NCBI GenBank assembly: GCA_947846985.1
Contig: CANTUZ010000020.1
Coordinates: forward strand, 6,607,459-6,671,458
DNA: 64,000 bases
Direction of reading: 5' to 3'
Source of the DNA: Fratercula arctica
Taxonomy: Eukaryota > Chordata > Aves > Charadriiformes > Alcidae
Positions 58,061 through 64,000 of the stretch are shown here, one piece after another; positions within the stretch are counted from its first letter, which is position 1; each line of letters opens with the position of its first letter. The position numbers were made by a program, and so were the translations under genes. The notes under the pieces are model-generated. The model did not search any database, was not told the DNA's origin, and saw nothing but the letters and a program-made list of their open reading frames with translations.

Positions 58061-60639
58061 TGGATGTTCAGTTGCGATCTTTACAATGCAAAGTAAACGA
58101 AGGAAGATAACAGGCAGCCACGTACATGTAAGAAATCTCAGGAGAAAATACAAACCAGCCCCAGTTTTACTTGTTTGACTTGTCTTCTGTGCGACTTGTG
58201 GTTGAAGATGAATTCACTGTAAGGCTACGTAGTCTGTTTATAGTTGGAGATCATTCCATTTTCTGTAATTCTGTGTAACACCAGGCACTGATTATATACC
58301 AGTGGCAGAGTGAAACCTGCATCTCCATGCCTGTATTGCTAATTTAAATCCTGTTAATTAACATTGTATAAATAACACTTCTACAGCTAGGTGTATGGCA
58401 AGCTGTGCAGTAGAGGCTGGTTTAATTATGTAGAAAATGGCAGCAATCATAATTGGTCTGTCCCTCTGGGTGCAGCAATATCAGACTTGCCACACTTATA
58501 GGAAAGCTTTAATTAGAAATGAAATTAGCTATTAGTACTAAAACTAATTGGTATTTCCTGTTTGGGTTGCACTGCTGTCCTGAAGCAGAAGAGAGTATTG
58601 GCTGGCTTAGGGTGTCGACCCTGGGTTGACTCTGCAGTGATTTTGAAGCTTCATCCTCTAGCTTTAATATGTTTGGGATCCTAGAGGCAGATCTCGTCAG
58701 CTAGTTTCTTTGATTTCTCAAAGTTCAACAGAGCAAATATAGTCTTGCTTTGTTTTTTTTTCTTGAGCAGAGTAAGGCTGGATTTCCCTTAGTAAAAGCA
58801 CTGCTTCCTACCTACTATGAACTGTACTTTGAAGGAGAGCTGCTGCTTTAATTTGGTGCAACAGATGTCTTCAGGGATGCCTGATTGCTCACCTTCAGCA
58901 ACTTCCAAATTCATTTTGAGAAATACAGTATGTTTTCACCGTGCTTACAGTAGTCGCTTGCTGCCTGAGCGTTCCTAATGTTCTTGCAAAATTCCCTGTG
59001 CAGATCCTGTGGTGTCCCTGACAGCACTTCCGACGTTTCTGTGGAGTGGTTGGCCTAAACTTTATACCGTGCAATTCAGGCTCTCTTCCACTGTGCAGAA
59101 AAACTGTAAGATTGGTTTAGCTCATGAGCGGCATGGAAATTCAGCGAGCCAGGAGGGTGTCCTGCGCTGGGTGGGTTTGGGGTTTTCCTGCAGCTGGGGC
59201 AGTGGTGGCCTCTAGTGGGTGTCAGCCTTTACTGCAAGAGAGAAGGGTGGTCTGTGGGCGCTTCTCTTCAGCTCTAACTCGGTGGGTGTCAGAGGTCACC
59301 TTATAAGTAATTTTAATTTCTGCTTAAAGAATTTTGAAAATTTTCAATCCTGCCTCCAAGTGACACTTTCGGGTATGGTTAATATGATCCGCTCTACTTG
59401 TTTGGTGGTTGAGACAAACTGACCCTATCTGCAATACACAATACAAGACTTCGGCCTAAATGGAATTGCCGAGATGAGATTGCCCTTTTAAAGAAAGGCA
59501 TAAGATGTGCTCTTTAAATATAACAAATATCTTTTTAGGAGAAGTATTTTTCTTCCTGTACGTTTTTTCCTGCCTTACTCCCTTTGTGTTACAGCAAATT
59601 CCCCCAGGGAGGGGGCTCTCCTAGATTTTGTCTGCATAGTTTGAAAAGGCCAAGATGATACAATTTTGTTTCCAAGATGAATTTTGTTGCAACTCTTAAT
59701 GTTCAAAAGGAGAAGACTGTAAGAGATGCACTTGGATATCTGCATTATTGCTCTCCTGTAACATCTCGGTCATCTTGCTGTTCTCATTAGTGGTTGCTTA
59801 AGTAAGAGTTATTAGTATTTAAATACAAATCGAGTGGCTTAAGCTAACACCCAAAGTTCTCCAAAAGAACCTCCCAGATTTTTTTTTTTTAGAAGAAATC
59901 TACAGCATCATCTTGGTGTTTGTGGCACATACTCTGTTTAATCCAGATTGGATACATCAGGTACAGCAGTGGCACAAGACTCAATACTGTAAATGATATA
60001 CAAGTTTCAACATATGCACTACAATTCCAAAAGAAGACAACAGGAAACTTGGTTCTTCTAGAAAGTTGTTCTCAAATGAAGCTACCTGCAGTTGTATACA
60101 GTACATTTTGTATCTGTCCTCTGATGTTTGTAAGCAAAGCCCATTTATAGTACGAAAATAGAAAATAATAAGGTTGAGAGCTTCCTATAACATAAAACTT
60201 CTAAAGAAAACACCATTGCATTGGAATGCCTTACTGATTTATCAAAAATATACCATCACACGCATTTTGTAAGATGCTTCGTTGGTCCGAGGAGCCAGCG
60301 GGAGCTCCCAGTCATAGTTGCAACAGAAGGGAGAAGAGCGTTCGATGTGGTTGTTAGCTTTGCACCCAGACAGCTGTGTGACTTCTGTGACTAGCACTAG
60401 TTTAAATCAAAATGAGAGGAAACACGTGCACACGTATACACACAAAGTAACAGGTTATTGACTGAGAACAAAACTCAGGAAGGAATTTTCACAAGCTCTT
60501 TGTCACCTGGTCTTTTGCCTGTTCCACCTGAAGTTTTTCTGGCACAGTTTTTGCATTCTGAGCGTAAGTAGCAGTACTCTCGTATGCTTTCTCAAGAGTT
60601 CTCTACAGTCTTTTGTAGGTGTTCATGAATTGAGCTTCA

Positions 60640-60803
60640 GTTGTTGAAAGAGGAGGTATTAAATCCTACACAGCTTGTATAATTGGCAAAGAGAGGTGAA
60701 ATGACTTCTTCGAGGTCACTTAGTGATTCATCAAGACAATCAGGAGTAGAACATAGGTTCCTGATGCTAAGTCTCCTAGCTCTAACCAGTGTGCACGCTA
60801 CCT
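60640..60803 (+). repeat. MIR-like ancient SINE/L2-type repeat
   Basis: In order it shows AAAGAGAGGTGAAATGACTT, GAGGTCACTTAGTGA, AGGAGTAGAACATAGG and GCTCTAACCAGTGTGCACGC. These follow the MIR core and tail (AGAGGTTAAGTGACTTG, GGTCACACAGT, GAACCCAGG, GCTCTAACCACT). It is diverged but collinear over about 150 bp. Confidence 0.65.
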
Positions 60804-61674
60804 TCTGTTTGCGCTTAAAGTTTTAGAAAGATAAAACCATTATGAAGACTGTTTATGGCATCGTTAAATGTGAAACCTAAAAACTTGAGCTCTGAAGTCA
60901 TATATCTAATGCAGTTGCTTAAAGTGTTGGAGAAAAAGAAATTATTTTTTTTTTTAAATCATAATATATTTGATTGGTAAATTATGTGGAAAAGGTGTAT
61001 TATTCATCGAACTTCAAAAGCAGAATAAAGTCTTCAGTTGAAAGCTGCTGATGTTCGCAAGCCATCCATGAATGCTGGCTTTGTAACTCTGCCATAGTCT
61101 GACATAGAAAAAATATTACAGGATCCAAGGGATGTTGCAACCCATAAACTAAATGTGGTTTTTAATTTACTGAATTTGCTTTATAATACATATAAGATAC
61201 AACATGTTTACAACCTCTTTACTTAAAAAAGCAAAATATTTGAAGAAAGATTGCTTTCTGTAGCTGGTATTAATCTGATTTTCACATGCACACCTTAAGC
61301 TGTCTAAACTAGAATGACAGATGCTTGCTTGCAGTAGAAATATATTATCAACTTTCAAGTTAAACAAGTAGCATTGACTCAAATTTAGTATTTCTAGCCA
61401 ACTGTAATGAAGGATGTATTTTGAATTGCCTGTTAACTTTACTCAATACTAAAACCATGTGTGTTATTTAGTTTGCTTTTTCCTTAGTTCACTTTTAACG
61501 ATAATTATTTGACAAAAGTAGTCTCTGGGATAAGAATTTGCTGTAGAAAGTTTTATATTCCTCTTATGCTTGAAGGCAGCTAACTTAAAATGTGGAAAGG
61601 AGAATAATTTAACATGGTGCGAAGGAGTATAATGGCAGCAAGAGAGGAAAAACAAAGGAAAGAATTATGGCTGA

Positions 61675-61835
61675 ACAGCAGGGGAAAAATCCTTGACATT
61701 GAGATCTATTAGTCTGGAATAAGCTCTCCAGGGAAGTGGTGGGAGTCCTTTCCTTGGAGAACTTTAAATCTAATCTAAAGAAAGCAATGCAATATATTGC
61801 AGTGAAGGATCTTGTGCTAGCAGAGGATGGATTAC
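61675..61835 (+). mobile_element. Ancient CR1 (archosaur/turtle type) 3' fragment
   Basis: The order CAGCAGGGGAAAAATCCTTG, TGAGATCTATTAGTCTGGAAT, CTCCAGGGAAGTGGTGGGAG, TTGGAGAACTTTAAA and GCAGAGGATGGATTAC follows an old CR1 subfamily known from turtles and crocodilians. It ends before the usual tail. It is much more diverged than the 29-kb copy. Confidence 0.7.
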
Positions 61836-63387
61836 TTTTTTTAATTCCTTAATTTTTATGTACTAGGATGTGTTATCTGTGGCCTCTTGTTTATGGGTGC
61901 CTTTAAGATTTTTTAAGGAAAAGGAAAGTAAAAGGTGGATTTTAGAAAGAGTAGATAGAAGTCAAAGCCTAGATGTGAAAGGTATTTCTCATCAGTCTTT
62001 GCCAATTGTGTGTGATTCCTTCTATTAGCCGCCCAATGCCAGGTGAGAAGAGAGCAAATCTATTAATAGAATATGCTGAAAATCTGTGAAAATATTTTTC
62101 CCTCAGAAAAGACTTTATAAAAGGAAACAAAATGCTCGGAAAATGGTGTTGCTCCTTTGATACTTTTAATATTGCTTTATGAAAGGTTGAAAAAATAATC
62201 CCCTTCCGCTTGCTTTTTGTACAAACAATCTGTTTTCATGTTTTTTTTTAATGAACTATTCTAAAACTATAAAAAGTTGTAAGGAATTAGGGGAAAGGGG
62301 AAAGCTTTTCAGATGAACTGCCCACATACTATGGACGTTTTGTTGAGCAGTTTTGCTAATCAGGCTGTTTTGTATCACCTGCCTTTCAGGAAGGTGTCAG
62401 GACTAGAACCTACCTATGTTTCTGGATGCTTCTCCTCCCGGAGGTAGCCCCCACCTGAGGAAGGCCCCTTCCATATGCATCAGGAATGACCAGGATTGCA
62501 GGGGTATGTGCTGGTTTTCGTATCCGTATCAATGGGTGTGTGTGGCCCTGGGGAACGGGAGAGAGATGCTGGTAAGACAGGGCGGTACTGGAGACCTGTC
62601 CAAAGCCTTCAGTTAAAGCCCAGGAATTTTCAGGAGTACTTGGCCTTATCTCAGCAATGGTTTATAAGTTGCTATTTAAAGATTATAAAGAGCCTTGCAG
62701 TTCAGTAAAGCTAATTGCCTCCCTTTATTGTAGGAATAAGTGGCTGTAGTGCAGTTCCCGTGCTTTTCTGTGCAAGTGCTTTCCCTTCTGCCCCGTGTTT
62801 CTTTTGAAGGATGCTGTGTTGTGCCCTATCAGCCACTGATATGATGGTGGTAGATTCTTGTCTTTGCTGTTTTGATGATTGCACTGTGCACTCATAAGGA
62901 GGATGTAGCTGTGTTGGGCAATCCAGGGAGGTTTTGTGCAAGCCTATTTTCAAGTGCTTTCGGAAGCATTACTCAGTCTACTTCAAATCAGTGTATAAAG
63001 GGAGCTAATGCCTCCATTAAAAATATTTTTAGCCTTGTTCCTCTAGGCTCAGACTTCCTTATTTTTGTCTGTCTTTATCCTCTGAAAGTCTGAGCTGATG
63101 TACTGACTGCATGGGGCAGCACCTGCTAAGCTAATGGTAGAAGAGGCAAGCCTTGTATTTTTGAGCAAGGATAACAGCGATTCCTCTTCTGTGGAAGAGA
63201 ACAAAGGCCATGGCTGTCTTGACAATCTGAGCCCCAGCAGCCAGCCAGAAACCCCAAGGACTGGCTTTCCTCCTTACTTTTTTTTTTTTTAATCTTAAAA
63301 GTGTTAATTTTTTTTTTCCCAAAAGGCGTTTTGATTGATAGCAATTAAATGCACCAATAGTGCTTTAGAGAAGGGCTGCCATGATTG

Positions 63388-63555
63388 CTATTTACAGATA
63401 AAGAAATGGGTGCAGAGAGATGAAGTGGCTTGTTTACCACTCCACAGTAAATCAGGAATAACAAAGGCAGCACCAAGGATCCACGTGGAGTCCCTGACTC
63501 TTTGTAATCGTTTACTCCTGTGCATTGGAAGGAACACTGTACCCTGTCAGCACGG
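63388..63555 (+). repeat. MIR-like ancient SINE/L2-type repeat
   Basis: In order it shows TTTACAGATAAAGAAATGGG, GCAGAGAGATGAAGTGGCTTG, CACAGTAAATCAGGAAT and GGAGTCCCTGACTCTTTG. This is the MIR order (ATTTTACAGATGAGGAAA, AGAGGTTAAGTGACTTG, CACAG, GACTCC). It lies in the same orientation as the copy at 60.64 kb. Confidence 0.7.
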
Positions 63556-64000
63556 TGGCACTTCACCCTCATTCTGTGCCAGGGTAAATGAGGGTGCGAG
63601 GTGGTAAGTGGTGGAGAGCAAGGCCTCTGATATACAAGGGTGAGGGTGTTCAGATGGGGAGCAGATGATGACAAATAATGAAATTAAAGCAAAAGAAAGA
63701 TTAAATTAAAACATCAAGAAAAACTCAATAATGGTAAGATTAACTGCAGTATAACCTCCTACAGGAAGCAGCAAAGGCAGAGCGTTTTAATCATTTAAAA
63801 CAGGACTAAACATAGTTTTGGGTAACATATTATAGCACTGGAATAAATGACTATAAGCTGGTGCAGCTACTGAAGGCTTAGCCATAGCCCTAATATTCCT
63901 AGAATGTTGTAGGTTTCTAAGGAGGGTATTGGGTTAATGCATCAGCTGTCTGAGTCCACTCTATAGACTAATAGGTTAGGAGCGCTAACAAAGCGGATTG

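Larger units (their letters stand above)
58061..64000. other. AT-rich DNA downstream of DDX20
   Basis: No gene is recognised. In human the next gene, KCND3, runs toward DDX20, so its 3' UTR could reach into this part, but no coding exon of it is visible on the - strand. The stretch holds old repeats at 60.64, 61.68 and 63.39 kb and a conserved-looking TTAATTAA-containing block at 58.29-58.56 kb. Confidence 0.7.

Noticed and set aside
59195..59220. Second CTCF-like site (CCCACTAGAGGCCACC on the - strand)
   Set aside because: It lacks the GGGCGC part of the core, so the match is too weak to list.
58061..64000. Search for KCND3 coding exons on the - strand
   Set aside because: No channel-like peptide or known KCND3 C-terminus is visible. 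At most its UTR could be here.

Overview
This window is vertebrate, almost certainly avian, nuclear DNA. The genes are split by GT-AG introns. A CR1 retrotransposon 3' end with the bird-type TTCTATGA tail lies near 29.0 kb, and the GC-rich, CpG-island-studded spacers suit a bird microchromosome. Three protein-coding genes can be reconstructed exon by exon, and they keep the order and orientation I recall for human 1p13.2 (RAP1A > , < INKA2, DDX20 >). The species cannot be fixed from sequence alone.

Layout. (1) 1-17.9 kb: the 3' part of RAP1A on the + strand. Coding exons for residues 20-184 are present; the exon for residues 1-19 must lie upstream of the window. The 3' UTR is split by an intron. 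(2) 17.9-33.1 kb: a GC-rich intergenic spacer with an orphan CpG island, pentamer and decamer simple repeats, one CR1 fragment, one MIR-like repeat and several AT-rich blocks that look like conserved non-coding DNA. (3) 33.1-45.2 kb: INKA2 on the - strand, with a 36-nt coding part of exon 1 inside a CpG island, a 9.8-kb intron and one large terminal coding exon. (4) 45.2-51.6 kb: the head-to-head spacer between INKA2 and DDX20, with no recognised gene. (5) 51.6-58.06 kb: complete DDX20 (Gemin3) on the + strand, 11 coding exons and 762 residues, with a compact promoter carrying three CCAAT boxes at exact 30-bp spacing. (6) 58.06-64 kb: AT-rich downstream DNA with ancient CR1 and MIR-like repeats. 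In human, KCND3 would follow in opposite orientation; I see no coding part of it here.

The genes do not form a pathway. RAP1A is a membrane-anchored small GTPase for adhesion and integrin signalling, INKA2 is a PAK4-inhibiting actin regulator, and DDX20 is the DEAD-box subunit of the SMN complex that builds spliceosomal snRNPs. RAP1A and INKA2 are tail to tail, INKA2 and DDX20 head to head. All splice junctions called here keep the reading frame exactly. I found no convincing new biological system. The points most worth a second look are the DDX20 promoter architecture, the orphan CpG island next to the RAP1A 3' end, the spliced RAP1A 3' UTR, some perfect hairpins and a few unassigned non-coding blocks.
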